The notes: generated by a model from the letters alone, not told the origin. 64,000 nucleotides of DNA from Bradyrhizobium diazoefficiens (GCF_018129965.1 NZ_JAFCKW010000001.1:558001-622000), one strand, 5' to 3'. Shown: positions 43,631 to 53,284, counted from the stretch's first letter. Translations and numbers: made by a program.

Positions 43631-43766
43631 CCTCGCCCCGATTGCGGGGAGAGGGTCGGGGTGAGGGGGAGTCTCCACGGAGACGGTGACAGTCGGACTC
43701 GCGGAGAGTCCCCCTCACCCGGAATTTGCTCGCGCAAATCCCGGCCTCCCCGCAAGCGGGGAGAGG
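43631..43766. repeat. Palindromic element between the IclR gene and an ABC-type binding protein gene
   Basis: Outer CCCCGATTGCGGGGAGAGG (43636-43654) and CCTCCCCGCAAGCGGGGAGAGG (43745-43766), with inner GGGTGAGGGGGAGTCTCC (43660-43677) and GGAGAGTCCCCCTCACCC (43703-43720) that pair at 16 of 18 positions. It lies between converging genes and so may be a two-way terminator; the sequence style also matches the dispersed repeats in this window. Confidence 0.8.
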
Positions 43767-43774
43767 CGAAGAGC

Positions 43775-44557
43775 CTACGGCGCCACCTTGTCGCCAGTGA
43801 AGCCATTGCCGTCGAGCGCGCGGCGTACCGTTCCATCGGCCTTGGCTTCATCGAGAAAATGTGCCGCCCAAACCTTCGCTGTAGCCTTGCCCTTGGGCAC
43901 GACCACCACCACGCCGGTCGACTGGATCACCTCATCAAGCACTTTGGTTCCCGGCAGCTTTCGCGAGAGGTCTTCCAGTGCACCCATGCCCATCGCCAGC
44001 GCATCGAGCTCCCCCTTGCCGATCAGCTCGGCCGCCTCTTCCGGCTTGACGAACTTCGTCAGCTTCGCATGCTTCAGCGACCTCTCGACCGTCCGCGATG
44101 TCGAGGTGCCTTCGATGCAGCCGACCCGTATGCTGGCGCGATCGACATCGGCGACGGATCGGATGTCCGATCCGGCGCGAACGAGATAACCGCTCATATA
44201 GGCGACGTAGGCCGGGCCCTGGTCCACGAACTGCTCGCGTTTGACGTCCGCCGGCATGAAGGAGAGATCCCAAGCATCCTTGCTGCTAGCCGCGGCGATC
44301 TCGTCGGAACTCTGGTATTCGACAAGTTGCAACGGAAGGTGCAGCTTGTCGGCCGCTGCCCTGGCCAGTTCGACGGTGACGCCGCGCGGCTTGCCGGTGT
44401 TAGGGTCGCGCGTCGTCCAGAACGCCGACGCGGCGGGGCCGACGGCCACCGCCACACGCAGGGTGCCCGATGGCGCGATATCGCCGGGGCCTTCAGCCTT
44501 CGCAAAGCTGAGGGCAAAGGCCAAACTCAACGCGGCTATCACAGCATACCGCAACAT
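43775..44557 (-). CDS. Periplasmic solute-binding protein, family 3
   Basis: A 260-residue exported protein starting MLRYAVIAALSLAFALSFAK (ATG 44557, GAGAGG upstream). After the signal peptide the family-3 binding fold is seen as GTLRVAVAVGPAASAFWTTR, GVTVELARAAADKLHLPLQL, DLSFMPADVKREQFVDQGPA and RVGCIEGTSTSRTVERSLKH. No ABC permease or ATPase is adjacent, so this is an orphan binding protein, perhaps a periplasmic partner of the exported enzymes encoded just upstream (FAH-fold and CxxCH protein). The ligand is unknown. Confidence 0.85.
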   Translation of the reverse strand: MLRYAVIAALSLAFALSFAKAEGPGDIAPSGTLRVAVAVGPAASAFWTTRDPNTGKPRGVTVELARAAADKLHLPLQLVEYQSSDEIAAASSKDAWDLSFMPADVKREQFVDQGPAYVAYMSGYLVRAGSDIRSVADVDRASIRVGCIEGTSTSRTVERSLKHAKLTKFVKPEEAAELIGKGELDALAMGMGALEDLSRKLPGTKVLDEVIQSTGVVVVVPKGKATAKVWAAHFLDEAKADGTVRRALDGNGFTGDKVAP

Positions 44558-44595
44558 GGGCACCTCTCGACGCAAGAGCTGGCTGCAGGGATCGA

Positions 44596-45387
44596 TCAGA
44601 CGATCTTGATCGACATGTCCGGCAGGCCCTCGAGCTTGCAGAGCAGCACGTCCCCCTTTACCACCGGTCCGACATTTTCCGGCGTGCCGGAATAGATGAT
44701 GTCGCCAGCCTTGAGCTCGAACGCTTCCGACAGCTTTGCGATCTGCTCGGCGACGCTCCAGATCATCTTGCTCAGATCCGAGCTCTGCTTCACCGTGCCG
44801 TTGATCGCGAGCGAGATCGCGCCCTTCTCGAAATGGCCGGTCTTGCTGGCCGGATGGATCGGGCCGATCACCGCGGCGTGGTCAAAGCTCTTGCCGATCT
44901 CCCAGGGCTTCTTCTCCGCGGCCATGCCGTTCTGGAGATCGCGCCGGGTCATGTCGAGGCCGAGCGCGTAGCCATAGACGTGGTCGAGCGCTTTGTCGGC
45001 GGGGATGTTGGTGCCGCCGGATTTCAGCGCCGCCACCAGTTCGACCTCGTGATGGTAATTTTTGGTCAGCGACGGATAGGGATGATCGGCGACTTCGCCG
45101 ACCGCAACATTCTGGATCGCATCCGTCGGTTTCTGGAAGAAGAACGGCGGCTCGCGGTTCGGATCGGAGCCGCGCTCAATCGCGTGCGCGGCATAGTTGC
45201 GCCCGATGCAGTAGATGCGGCGGACCTGGAACACGCTCGTCTCGCCGACGATCGGGATCGACACCATCGGCACCGGGAAGATCGGCTTCGGTCCGGCCTG
45301 CGCCGCAGCCGGCGTCGCATCGGCAATGCCCGCCGCCGTCATGGCGGCTGCGGCAGTGAGCACGTCACGTCGAGAGGTTCTGGTCAT
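44596..45387 (-). CDS. Fumarylacetoacetate hydrolase-family protein with Tat signal
   Basis: A 263-residue protein from the ATG at 45387: MTRTSRRDVLTAAAAMTAAG... with a twin-arginine motif (TSRRDVL) and an Ala-rich h-region ending AxA (TPAAAQA). The rest is a standard FAH-superfamily fold: IYCIGRNYAAHAIERGSDPN, PPFFFQKPTDAI, YHHEVELVAALKSGG, GYALGLDMTRRDLQN, and DIIYSGTPENVGPV. Family members hydrolyse C-C bonds of beta-diketo acids or do tautomer/decarboxylase chemistry in the cytoplasm; export is unusual. Lies downstream of the exported CxxCH protein. The frame stays open to GTG 45447, but no ribosome site is seen. Confidence 0.85.
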   Translation of the reverse strand: MTRTSRRDVLTAAAAMTAAGIADATPAAAQAGPKPIFPVPMVSIPIVGETSVFQVRRIYCIGRNYAAHAIERGSDPNREPPFFFQKPTDAIQNVAVGEVADHPYPSLTKNYHHEVELVAALKSGGTNIPADKALDHVYGYALGLDMTRRDLQNGMAAEKKPWEIGKSFDHAAVIGPIHPASKTGHFEKGAISLAINGTVKQSSDLSKMIWSVAEQIAKLSEAFELKAGDIIYSGTPENVGPVVKGDVLLCKLEGLPDMSIKIV

Positions 45388-45447
45388 GGTTCTGGTCCGT
45401 TCGCTTGGCCGCTGGTTGGCAGCGTGGCTATTCATATGGCGAAACAC

Positions 45448-47607
45448 TCAATGGGCCAATGGATCCGGCCGCATCTGCACCTTGTAGACTTTGGGCGACG
45501 CCTCCTTGCCACCCTCTCCGTGGAAACTCGCGCGCGTTCCCGTCGTGCTCCACAGGCCGCGCCCCTTCCAGCCCGTGTTGGGGTCGTCGATCCGGCCGTC
45601 GACATTCTTGGTGAAGAAGCCGAGCGGATACGGATTGCGGAGGTTCACGAGTTCGCCGTTGACCAGCGCGAGCAGCGACTCGCTTCCATTGGCGCTGGCG
45701 ATCGGCACGTTGGCGCCGAGGCCGAACGTGTTGTAGCGGTCGACCCAGACATAATAGGCGTGGTTGGCGCTGCCGCTGGCGTTCAGTCCCTTGAACTGCG
45801 GTCCCGGCATGCGCCAGGTCTTCCAGCCTTCCGGACATTGCTTGCCATCAGCTGTCGAAGGTCCGTTCAGCGGCCCCTTGCAGAGCTTGCGATCAAAGCT
45901 TGCGAGGTGACCGCTGGACAAGACGGTCCAGACCACACCGTCGAGGCCGATGTCGAGCCCGCGCGGACCGAACGTGCCTTCCGGCGGTTGATACACTTCG
46001 GACAGCGCGGTGTTGGCGGGATCGGGACCCGGCGTCACGCGGATGATGTAGCCGGGCTGATCGATGCGGGAAAAGCCGCGATCCATCGCCTGGCCCCAGA
46101 TCGTATCGTCGACCGGGCTCGGCATGATGCCGTAGAACGACGCCGCGATGCGCTTGTCCTTGGCGGGATCGACCGGATCCTTGTGCTCGACATAGGCATC
46201 GCGCTTGCCATTGCCGTTGGTGTCGATGATCAGCGGCGTCCAGCCCTGGGATTTCACGGCGTCCAGGGTTTCGCGATACTGCCTGGTGTTGAGCCAGCCG
46301 ACCAGACCTCCACCGAGCCCGGGACCGCCGGAGCTGGTCCACAGCGTCTGGTTGGCGTCATCGTCGAAGTAAAGGTGATGGGTGGTGAAGCAGGTGTTGA
46401 TCAGGTCCCATTTGCCGGTCACAGGATCGAAGCGCGACAATTGGCGCAACGATGTCGCCTGTGGCGCCACCTTCGCCGATGCGAGATCCGAGCCCTGCTT
46501 GCAATAGTCCGGATTGGCGGGCGGGCGCAGGCGCGCGGTGAACCACACCTTGCCCTGCTCATCCATCATGACGTTGTGGATGCTGGTGTGGCCATCCCAG
46601 ATCGGATCATCGCCCCAATAGGCCGACGGACCTCGCGGCGCGTCGGTCGACGACGGCGTGTTCGGATCGAGATAAGGATGCTTGATGGTGCCGGCGATGT
46701 TCTTCACGGGATCGAGCGTCGGCACGAGATCGGAGCTTTCCTCCGACGAGCCGTAGATCAGGCCATTGGCGTTGACGCGCGGATTGCGCTTGTCGGTCGA
46801 AATCGCATCATGCTGATAGCGCGTCGGCGCGGCCCAGTCCCACATCGTGAAGACCACGTTGCGCTCGATGCCTTTGGGCCGCTCGGGTTTGTCGAAAGGC
46901 AGTTCGCCGGACGCGATGCGATCGGTCCATTTCGAGAAGAGGTCGTAGACCTTCTCCGGCCCCATGCTGGCCAGCACCGTCGCCATATACTCCTGGGCCT
47001 GGCCGGCCTGGGTGCGGATCGCCCATGCGGTATGGGAATCATTGCCGTCCTTAAACACCTTCGGGATCTCGCGAATGCCGCGCGTTCCGAGCGCGTGGCA
47101 GGACTGGCACATGTTCTTGACCGTATCGACCCATTGGGTCTGCGACTTCATGGTCTCCGGCATCTTGTTGCCCTTGTCGCCGGTGCCGGGAAATTCCTCC
47201 GGCCTGGGGATGTCGAGCATCGCGTACCAGTACATCCCCGGATAATTCTGCGCGTCTTCCTTGGGCGAAGCGGCAGCGGCTTTGAAGCCCAGCACCTTGC
47301 CGGGACGCGCGTCCTGTGGCGCCGTATCCTGCAAGCCATAGCCCCGGACCCAGACCTTGTAACCGGCCGCGGGAAGGTCCGGGATGACGAACCGGCCCTG
47401 ATCGTCGGTCACCACCACCTTGGCGTATTTGGTCGGCAGGTCCCTCGTCTCGGCAATCACCCAGACGCCGGCCTCCCCGCCCTTGTCGCCGATCACCTGT
47501 CCGCCAATATCGTTGGCGGATATCTCGACAGTCGCCGCCATCGCGGCGCCGGCATACCACAGCGCGGTCGCGCCGAGACAGCCAGCCAGCATTCTCTTCA
47601 TGCTCAT
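45448..47607 (-). CDS. Exported carboxypeptidase-regulatory-like/beta-propeller protein with CxxCH
   Basis: A 719-residue protein. Signal peptide MSMKRMLAGCLGATALWYAG...AMA, then an N-terminal beta-sandwich (GRFVIPDLPAAGYKVWVRGY), a haem-binding motif C167-Q-S-C170-H171, and a long region that may form a beta-propeller related to streptogramin lyase/Vgb-like repeats (TSGGPGLGGG..., FGPRGLDIGLDGVVWT). The start is the ATG at 47607 with GGGGAG upstream; a second ATG six bases on is possible. I infer a periplasmic haem-containing oxidoreductase-like protein, substrate unknown. Transcribed with the FAH-fold gene 60 bases downstream. Confidence 0.75.
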   Translation of the reverse strand: MSMKRMLAGCLGATALWYAGAAMAATVEISANDIGGQVIGDKGGEAGVWVIAETRDLPTKYAKVVVTDDQGRFVIPDLPAAGYKVWVRGYGLQDTAPQDARPGKVLGFKAAAASPKEDAQNYPGMYWYAMLDIPRPEEFPGTGDKGNKMPETMKSQTQWVDTVKNMCQSCHALGTRGIREIPKVFKDGNDSHTAWAIRTQAGQAQEYMATVLASMGPEKVYDLFSKWTDRIASGELPFDKPERPKGIERNVVFTMWDWAAPTRYQHDAISTDKRNPRVNANGLIYGSSEESSDLVPTLDPVKNIAGTIKHPYLDPNTPSSTDAPRGPSAYWGDDPIWDGHTSIHNVMMDEQGKVWFTARLRPPANPDYCKQGSDLASAKVAPQATSLRQLSRFDPVTGKWDLINTCFTTHHLYFDDDANQTLWTSSGGPGLGGGLVGWLNTRQYRETLDAVKSQGWTPLIIDTNGNGKRDAYVEHKDPVDPAKDKRIAASFYGIMPSPVDDTIWGQAMDRGFSRIDQPGYIIRVTPGPDPANTALSEVYQPPEGTFGPRGLDIGLDGVVWTVLSSGHLASFDRKLCKGPLNGPSTADGKQCPEGWKTWRMPGPQFKGLNASGSANHAYYVWVDRYNTFGLGANVPIASANGSESLLALVNGELVNLRNPYPLGFFTKNVDGRIDDPNTGWKGRGLWSTTGTRASFHGEGGKEASPKVYKVQMRPDPLAH

Positions 47608-47834
47608 CGTTTCTCCCCTTTCGTCTTGTTTTCGTCCGAGCCTCTTTGCGGGCTTATTCGGATCCATCTTTTGCATTCTAAACCGATCGAGGAACGTCGG
47701 GACCAGCCTCGTTGCGGCGAGTGATATGAGCCCCGGGCGGCACCTCGAATTCGCGTTCCAAGACCCATCTTACCAAGCCTTGGCGGATTCGACACCGCCT
47801 CGAGAACCTCGCGGCGATGACGCGTGCGCTTCGC

Positions 47835-49136
47835 TCACGATTTCAGCGCGTCGTGCGCCGTCTCCGGCGCCTTCAGCGTCGCGATGATCGTGATGATCGA
47901 CAGCGCGATGACATAGACCGACACTGCCCAGGAGGAGCCAGCCCATGCCAGCAACGCGGTTGCGATCAGCGGAGAGAAGCCGCCGCTCAGCGCAGCTGCG
48001 ACATTGGCGCCAAGCGATGCGCCGCTGTAGCGCACCTGGGTACGGAACAATTCCGGCATGAATGCCGCCTTCGGTCCGAACAGCAACGCATGCGTCAATG
48101 TCATGGTGACGACGAGCGCGAAAATGATCAGCGCCGGATCCTTCGTATCGAGGAACCAGAACAGCGGAAACGCGAGCGCCACCGAGAACACGCCGCCGGC
48201 GAGATACAGCGCTTTGCGACCGAAGATGTCGGAGAGCCAGCCGGCAAGCGGCAGCGTCGCGAATTCGACGATTGCCGCATACACCACCGCATCCAGGATC
48301 ACCTGTCGCGGCAGGCCGAGCTTCGTCGTGGCGTAGACCACGGTGAACACGGTGAGGAGATAGGCAAGCCCCACTTCCGACACCGTGATGCCGATCGCGA
48401 GCAGGAAGCTGCGCCAGTCGCGGCGAAGCACGTCCAGCGCCGGCTGCGCCAGAACCTCCTTGCGCTCGACCACCTCCTTGAAATGCGGCGTCTCCGCAAG
48501 TCTCAGCCGCACGATGAAGCCGACGCCGACCAGCAGGATGCTGATCAGGAACGGCACACGCCAGCCCCAACTCAGGAAATCGGCCTCGGGCAACTTCGTC
48601 ACGAGCGCGAAGATGCCGGTGGAGGCGGCGACACCGACCGGGAAGCCGATCTGCACCAGACTGCCGTAGAAGCCACGCCGGTTGCCGGCATGCTCGATCA
48701 CCATGACCACCGCGCCGCTCCATTCGCCGCCAAGCCCGATGCCCTGGACGAAGCGCAGGACGATCAGCAGGATCGGCGCCCAGACGCCGATCTGGCTGTA
48801 GGTCGGCAGGCAGCCGATGAGGAAAGTGCCGAGCCCCATCGCGATCATGGTCGCGACCAGCATTGTCTTGCGCCCGAGCCGGTCACCGTAATGCCCGATG
48901 ATCGCCCCGCCGATCGGCCGCGCAACGAAGCCGACCGCATAGGTCGAGAACGCCGCCAGCGTGCCGACGAAGGGATCGAAGCTCGGGAAGAACAGTTTGT
49001 TGAACACGAGCGCCGCAGCGGTGCCGTAGATCAGGAAATCGTACCACTCGATCGCGGTGCCGAGTGCGCTCGCCCACACCACATGCGCCGTCGTCGACCT
49101 CTCCGTCGAAGCGGAGATCCCCGTTGCTGCCGTCAT
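47835..49136 (-). CDS. MFS metabolite:H+ symporter, ShiA/KgtP-like
   Basis: A 433-residue permease starting MTAATGISASTERSTTAHVV (ATG 49136). The metabolite-proton-symporter signature is seen: WYDFLIYGTAAALVFN, GFVARPIGGAIIGHYGDRLG, LRFVQGIGLGGEWSGAV and GWLSDIFGRKALYLAGGVF. Twelve helices can be counted. Substrates of this family are organic acids such as shikimate, alpha-ketoglutarate or benzoate derivatives. Next to the FAH-fold and CxxCH genes on the same strand, though 228 bases upstream of the latter. Confidence 0.9.
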   Translation of the reverse strand: MTAATGISASTERSTTAHVVWASALGTAIEWYDFLIYGTAAALVFNKLFFPSFDPFVGTLAAFSTYAVGFVARPIGGAIIGHYGDRLGRKTMLVATMIAMGLGTFLIGCLPTYSQIGVWAPILLIVLRFVQGIGLGGEWSGAVVMVIEHAGNRRGFYGSLVQIGFPVGVAASTGIFALVTKLPEADFLSWGWRVPFLISILLVGVGFIVRLRLAETPHFKEVVERKEVLAQPALDVLRRDWRSFLLAIGITVSEVGLAYLLTVFTVVYATTKLGLPRQVILDAVVYAAIVEFATLPLAGWLSDIFGRKALYLAGGVFSVALAFPLFWFLDTKDPALIIFALVVTMTLTHALLFGPKAAFMPELFRTQVRYSGASLGANVAAALSGGFSPLIATALLAWAGSSWAVSVYVIALSIITIIATLKAPETAHDALKS

Positions 49137-49262
49137 GTCATGCGCCCCAAAACAGTCCGGCCGCATCATGGCCAATCGGGGTGACGGATGCAATCTCTGG
49201 AGGTGTTATCTCACACGGGATAACTCGGCGAGATTTTGCGCGCCGCTGCCTCAACACGCGAC

Positions 49263-49346
49263 GTTGCAAGCGCAGCGAAGCAATCCGGAATCTCTCGACG
49301 GAGACAGTCTGGATTGCTTCGTCGCAAGGGCTCTTCGTAATGACGG
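49263..49346. repeat. Palindromic element in a 362-base divergent gap
   Basis: GAAGCAATCCGGA (49278-49290) and TCTGGATTGCTTC (49308-49320) pair almost perfectly; flanks GTTGCAAGCGCAGC and TCGCAAGGGCTCTTCGTAATGACGG extend the symmetry. The wording matches parts of the element at 9861-9998. The rest of the gap 49137-49498 (between the MFS gene on minus and the binding-protein gene on plus) contains promoters but no gene I can support. Confidence 0.8.
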
Positions 49347-49498
49347 GTGTTGAGGCAGTTGCGGCTCCCAGCCACATCGTCTGCACCGAGGACCCGTCTC
49401 ATCCACTATTCGCCATTGACAAATTGATTCGTCAATATCTAATTGTCCTCCAGAATAACCGGCCGCGCCAAGCGGTCCATAAAAGAGAGGGAACGACG

Positions 49499-50713
49499 AT
49501 GAGAGGGTATCTCGCCTGCGCCATGCTCGCGGCCATGACGTCGGCAGTCATGACCACGGCGGCCACCGCGCAAATCTCCGACGATGCCGTGCGGATCGGC
49601 GTGCTGACGGATCTGTCGAGCTGGGGCCGCGATAACAGCGGGCCGGGTTCGGTCGAAGCCGCAAGGATGGCGGTGGAGGAGTTCGGGCCGACCGTGCTCG
49701 GCAAGCCGATCGAGATCATCAGCGCCGACCACCAGATGAAGACCGACGTCGGCGTGCAGATCGCCCGCGGCTGGTTCGACAACGGCAAGGTCGATGCCAT
49801 CGTCGACGTCCCCAATTCCGGCATCGCGATCGCGGTCCACAACATGGTGCGTGAGCGCAACAAGATCGCGCTGCTGTCAGGCCCGGGCGCAAGTTCGCTG
49901 ACCGACGAGCTGTGCAGCCCCAACACCGTGCACTTCACCTATGACACCTATGCCCTCTCCAAGGTCACGGCCTCCGCCGTGATCAAGGAAGGCGGAAAGT
50001 CCTGGTATTTCATCACCGCGGACTATGCCTTCGGCCAGCAGCTCGAGAAGGACGCCACGCGCTTCATCAACGAGATGGGCGGCAAGGTGCTCGGCGGCGT
50101 GAAGCATCCGACCAACACGGCCGATTTCTCCTCCTTCGCGCTGCAGGCGCAGAGCTCGAAATCCGACGTCGTTGCCTTCGCCAATGCCGGCCAGGACACC
50201 GACAACGCGATCAAGCAGTCCGGCGAGTTCGGCCTCGTCCAGGGTGGCCAGAAGCTGGTTGGCCTATTGATGTTCGACACCGACGTGCACGCGATCGGCC
50301 TGAAGGCCGCGCAGGGCACCTACATGACGACGGCGTCGTACTGGAACATGGACGAGGCGACGCGCGCCTGGTCGAAGAAACTCTACGAGCGCACCAAGGT
50401 GATGCCGACCATGATCCAGACTGGCGTCTACGGCTCGGTGCTGCACTATCTGAAAGGCATCAAGGCCGCCGGCACCGACGACCCCGCCAAGGTGATGGCC
50501 AAGATGCGCGAACTCCCGATCGAGGACGTGTTCGTCCATGGCGGCAAGTTGCGCGAGGACGGCCGCGTCGTCCGCGACATGTATCTGGCCAAGGTGAAGA
50601 CGCCCGAGCAGTCCAAGGAACCCTGGGATTATCTGGAGATCGTCAAGACCGTGAAGGGCGAGGACGCCTTCCGCCCGGTCTCCGAATCCAAATGTCCGCT
50701 GTTGAAGAAGTGA
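49499..50713 (+). CDS. ABC-type branched-chain amino acid/urea-like substrate-binding protein (LivK type)
   Basis: A 404-residue type I periplasmic-binding protein, ATG 49499, GAGAGG upstream. Signal peptide MRGYLACAMLAAMTSAVMTT...ATAQ, then VRIGVLTDLSSWGRDNSGPG, KIALLSGPGASSLTDELCSP, YFITADYAFGQQLEKDATRF and DVVAFANAGQDTDNAIKQSG. The HAD ABC permease and ATPase partners are absent here, so it must pair with genes elsewhere. Such orphan LivK-type proteins often precede aromatic-acid or steroid catabolic genes. The next gene starts 7 bases after its stop. Confidence 0.9.
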   Translation: MRGYLACAMLAAMTSAVMTTAATAQISDDAVRIGVLTDLSSWGRDNSGPGSVEAARMAVEEFGPTVLGKPIEIISADHQMKTDVGVQIARGWFDNGKVDAIVDVPNSGIAIAVHNMVRERNKIALLSGPGASSLTDELCSPNTVHFTYDTYALSKVTASAVIKEGGKSWYFITADYAFGQQLEKDATRFINEMGGKVLGGVKHPTNTADFSSFALQAQSSKSDVVAFANAGQDTDNAIKQSGEFGLVQGGQKLVGLLMFDTDVHAIGLKAAQGTYMTTASYWNMDEATRAWSKKLYERTKVMPTMIQTGVYGSVLHYLKGIKAAGTDDPAKVMAKMRELPIEDVFVHGGKLREDGRVVRDMYLAKVKTPEQSKEPWDYLEIVKTVKGEDAFRPVSESKCPLLKK

Positions 50714-50720
50714 GGTTGAG

Positions 50721-52454
50721 ATGACCGGCAACGAGCACCACGCAGGCGAAACATACGAGTGCGACGTGCTCGTGGCCGGATCGGGCTGCTCCGGCATGTC
50801 GGCCGCGATCACTGCGCGCTATCGCGGCCTCGACGTGCTGATCGTCGAGAAGGAGCCGCGTTTCGGCGGCACCACCGCGCGCTCCGGCGGCTGGCTGTGG
50901 ATTCCCGGCACGTCGCTGGCGAAGGCCTACGGCATCGAGGAAACGCCGGAGCAGGCCCGCACCTATCTGCGGCACGAGGCCGGCAACAATTTCGACGCCG
51001 CGCGGGTCGATGCGTTCCTGACCGCCGGCCCCGAAGCCGTCGATTTCTTCACCAGCAAGACGGCGCTGCGCTTCGACATGCCGCTGGTATTTCCCGACTA
51101 TCACGCCGAGGCCCCCGGGGGCACGCAGGGCGGCCGCTCCATGGTGACGCGGCCGTTCGACGGCCGCGAGCTCGGCGACCAGGTCAAGACGCTCGGCATG
51201 CCCCTGCCCGAGCTGACCGTGTTCGGCATGATGCTGGGAAGCGGCAAGGAGATCATCCACTTCATGCGGGTGACGAAGTCGCTGAATTCGGCGGCCTATG
51301 TCGCCAAGCGCCTGACGCGCCATTTGATGGACGTGCTGCGCTATGGCCGCGGCATGACCTTGACCAACGGCAACGCGCTGGCAGGACGCCTCGCAAAATC
51401 CGCCCAGAATCTGAAGATCCCGATGTGGCTGTCCTCGCCCGTACATGAGCTGACGGTCGAGAACGGCGCAGTGACCGGCGCGATCGTCTTGCGCGAGGGA
51501 CGCGACGTGCGCATCCGCGCCCGGCAGGGCGTCGTGCTCGCCTGCGGCGGTTTCCCGCACGACGTCGAACGCCGCAGAAAAATGTTCCCGCATGCGCCGA
51601 CCGGCGTTGAGCATTACTCGCCCGGGCCGACCGGGAACACCGGCGACGGCCTGCGCCTTGCGGAGAGCGCCGGGGGACATGTCGAGGATCGGCTGCCGAA
51701 CGCAGCAGCCTGGGTGCCGGTGTCGCTCACCACGCGCAAGGACGGCTCGAAGGGCGTGATGCCGCATTTCATCGACCGCGCCAAGCCCGGCGTGATCGCG
51801 GTGATGCGCGACGGCAAGCGTTTTGCCAACGAGGGCAATTCCTATCACGACTTCGTCCAGGCCATGATCAAGGCTGCGAAACCCGGCGAGGAGATCGCGG
51901 CCTATCTCGTCTGCGATCACCGGACGCTGCGCAAATATGGCCTTGGCTGCGTGCCGCCGTTCCCGATGCCGCTCGGTCATCACCTCGAGACCGGCTATCT
52001 CATGCGCGGCGACACGCTGGAGGCACTTGCGGCGAAGGCCGGCATCGATCCCAAGGCGTTTACCGCGACAGTCAAGCAGTTCAACGCGACCGCGCCGCAA
52101 GGCCATGATGCCGACTTCGGCAAGGGCTCGAAGGCCTATAATCGCTACCAGGGCGACGCGATGCACGGCCCCAACCCCTGCATCGCGCCGATCGAAAACG
52201 GCCCGTTCTACGCCATCAAGATGGTGATCGGCGATCTCGGCACCTATGCCGGCATCGTCACCGACGAAAACGCGCGGGCGCTGGACGCCGAGGGCCGGGT
52301 GATTCCCGGCCTCTATGCCGCCGGCAACGACATGGCCAGCATCATGGGCGGCAATTATCCCGGCGCCGGCATCACGCTTGGGCCGGCGCTGACCTTCGGC
52401 TACATTGCCGGCCGTCATCTCGCCGACAGCGCCGCCAAGCGCGACGCGGCCTAG
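50721..52454 (+). CDS. FAD-dependent oxidoreductase, fumarate reductase/ketosteroid dehydrogenase-like
   Basis: A 577-residue flavoprotein. The N-terminal Rossmann motif is VLVAGSGCSGMSAAITARYR; FGGTTARSGGWLWIPGTSLA follows; the C-terminal FAD block contains GLYAAGNDMASIMGGNYPGA and GITLGPALTFGYIAG. This layout is that of 3-ketosteroid delta1-dehydrogenases and related FAD-binding dehydrogenases. The true substrate is not shown by sequence; the neighbouring LivK-type binding protein suggests a small organic molecule. No export signal: cytoplasmic. Confidence 0.88.
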   Translation: MTGNEHHAGETYECDVLVAGSGCSGMSAAITARYRGLDVLIVEKEPRFGGTTARSGGWLWIPGTSLAKAYGIEETPEQARTYLRHEAGNNFDAARVDAFLTAGPEAVDFFTSKTALRFDMPLVFPDYHAEAPGGTQGGRSMVTRPFDGRELGDQVKTLGMPLPELTVFGMMLGSGKEIIHFMRVTKSLNSAAYVAKRLTRHLMDVLRYGRGMTLTNGNALAGRLAKSAQNLKIPMWLSSPVHELTVENGAVTGAIVLREGRDVRIRARQGVVLACGGFPHDVERRRKMFPHAPTGVEHYSPGPTGNTGDGLRLAESAGGHVEDRLPNAAAWVPVSLTTRKDGSKGVMPHFIDRAKPGVIAVMRDGKRFANEGNSYHDFVQAMIKAAKPGEEIAAYLVCDHRTLRKYGLGCVPPFPMPLGHHLETGYLMRGDTLEALAAKAGIDPKAFTATVKQFNATAPQGHDADFGKGSKAYNRYQGDAMHGPNPCIAPIENGPFYAIKMVIGDLGTYAGIVTDENARALDAEGRVIPGLYAAGNDMASIMGGNYPGAGITLGPALTFGYIAGRHLADSAAKRDAA

Positions 52455-52473
52455 GCAAGCGCACCGGAGGCGT

Positions 52474-53268
52474 ATGAAGAGAGAGAGCCGCGGCATCCAG
52501 TCGATCGAGGTCGGCGGAGAATTGCTGCGCGCGCTCGCCAGAAGCGGCGAGCCGATGATGCTGCGCGATCTCGCCCGCGAGGCCGGCATGACGCCGGCCA
52601 AGGCGCATCCTTATCTCGCCAGCTTCTCTCGCATCGGCCTGATCGAGCAGGACGAGACCACCGGCCATTACGAGATCGGCGCGCTGGCACTCGAACTCGG
52701 CCTGATCAGCCTGCGCCGCCTCTCTGGCGTGCGGATCGCACGGCCCAGAATCGCGACGCTCGCGAGCCAGATCGGACACGCGGTCTCGCTCGCGGTCTGG
52801 GGAACGCACGGGCCAACCGTGGTGCAACTCGAAGAGCCGGGCCAGCCCGTGCATATCGTGATGCGCGCCGGCTCGGTGATGGCGCTGCTGGAGACGGCGA
52901 CGGGCCGCGCCTTTGCGGCCTTCCTTCCGGAGAAGACGATCAACGCCGCACTCGAAAACGGGCTGGATCGCCACGGCGTCGGCTACAATCCGAAGCGCGC
53001 GGTGAAAGGCGCGAAAGTCGCCGACATGCTCGCTGAGGTCCGCAAGCACGGCCTCGCCCGCGCGCTCGGCGATCCCCTGCCCGGCGTCAATGCATTCTCC
53101 GCGCCGGTATTCGACCATGCCGGCCATGTCGCGCTGGTCATCACCGCGATGGGACCGGAAGGCACGTTCGACGCCCGCTGGGACAGCCCGATCGCCCATG
53201 CCTTGCGCGACTGCGCCGGCGGCATCTCGAAGCGGCTCGGTCACGGCATGACGATCGCGGCGGAGTGA
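52474..53268 (+). CDS. IclR-family transcriptional regulator
   Basis: A 264-residue regulator; ATG at 52474 with GGAGG five bases upstream. Winged helix: SIEVGGELLRALARSGEPMM, LRDLAREAGMTPAKAHPYLA; effector domain: GHAVSLAVWGTHGPTVVQLE, ATGRAFAAFLPEKTI and INAFSAPVFDHAGHVALVIT-like VNAFSAPVFDHAGHVALV. Follows the flavoprotein after 19 bases, so it likely regulates this three-gene unit. Confidence 0.9.
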   Translation: MKRESRGIQSIEVGGELLRALARSGEPMMLRDLAREAGMTPAKAHPYLASFSRIGLIEQDETTGHYEIGALALELGLISLRRLSGVRIARPRIATLASQIGHAVSLAVWGTHGPTVVQLEEPGQPVHIVMRAGSVMALLETATGRAFAAFLPEKTINAALENGLDRHGVGYNPKRAVKGAKVADMLAEVRKHGLARALGDPLPGVNAFSAPVFDHAGHVALVITAMGPEGTFDARWDSPIAHALRDCAGGISKRLGHGMTIAAE

Positions 53269-53284
53269 AAGCCCAAGCCACGCT

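Noticed and set aside
44833..47724. 963-codon frame antisense to the FAH-fold and CxxCH genes
   Set aside because: Composition is that of an antisense shadow, and both sense genes have signal peptides, ribosome sites and motifs.
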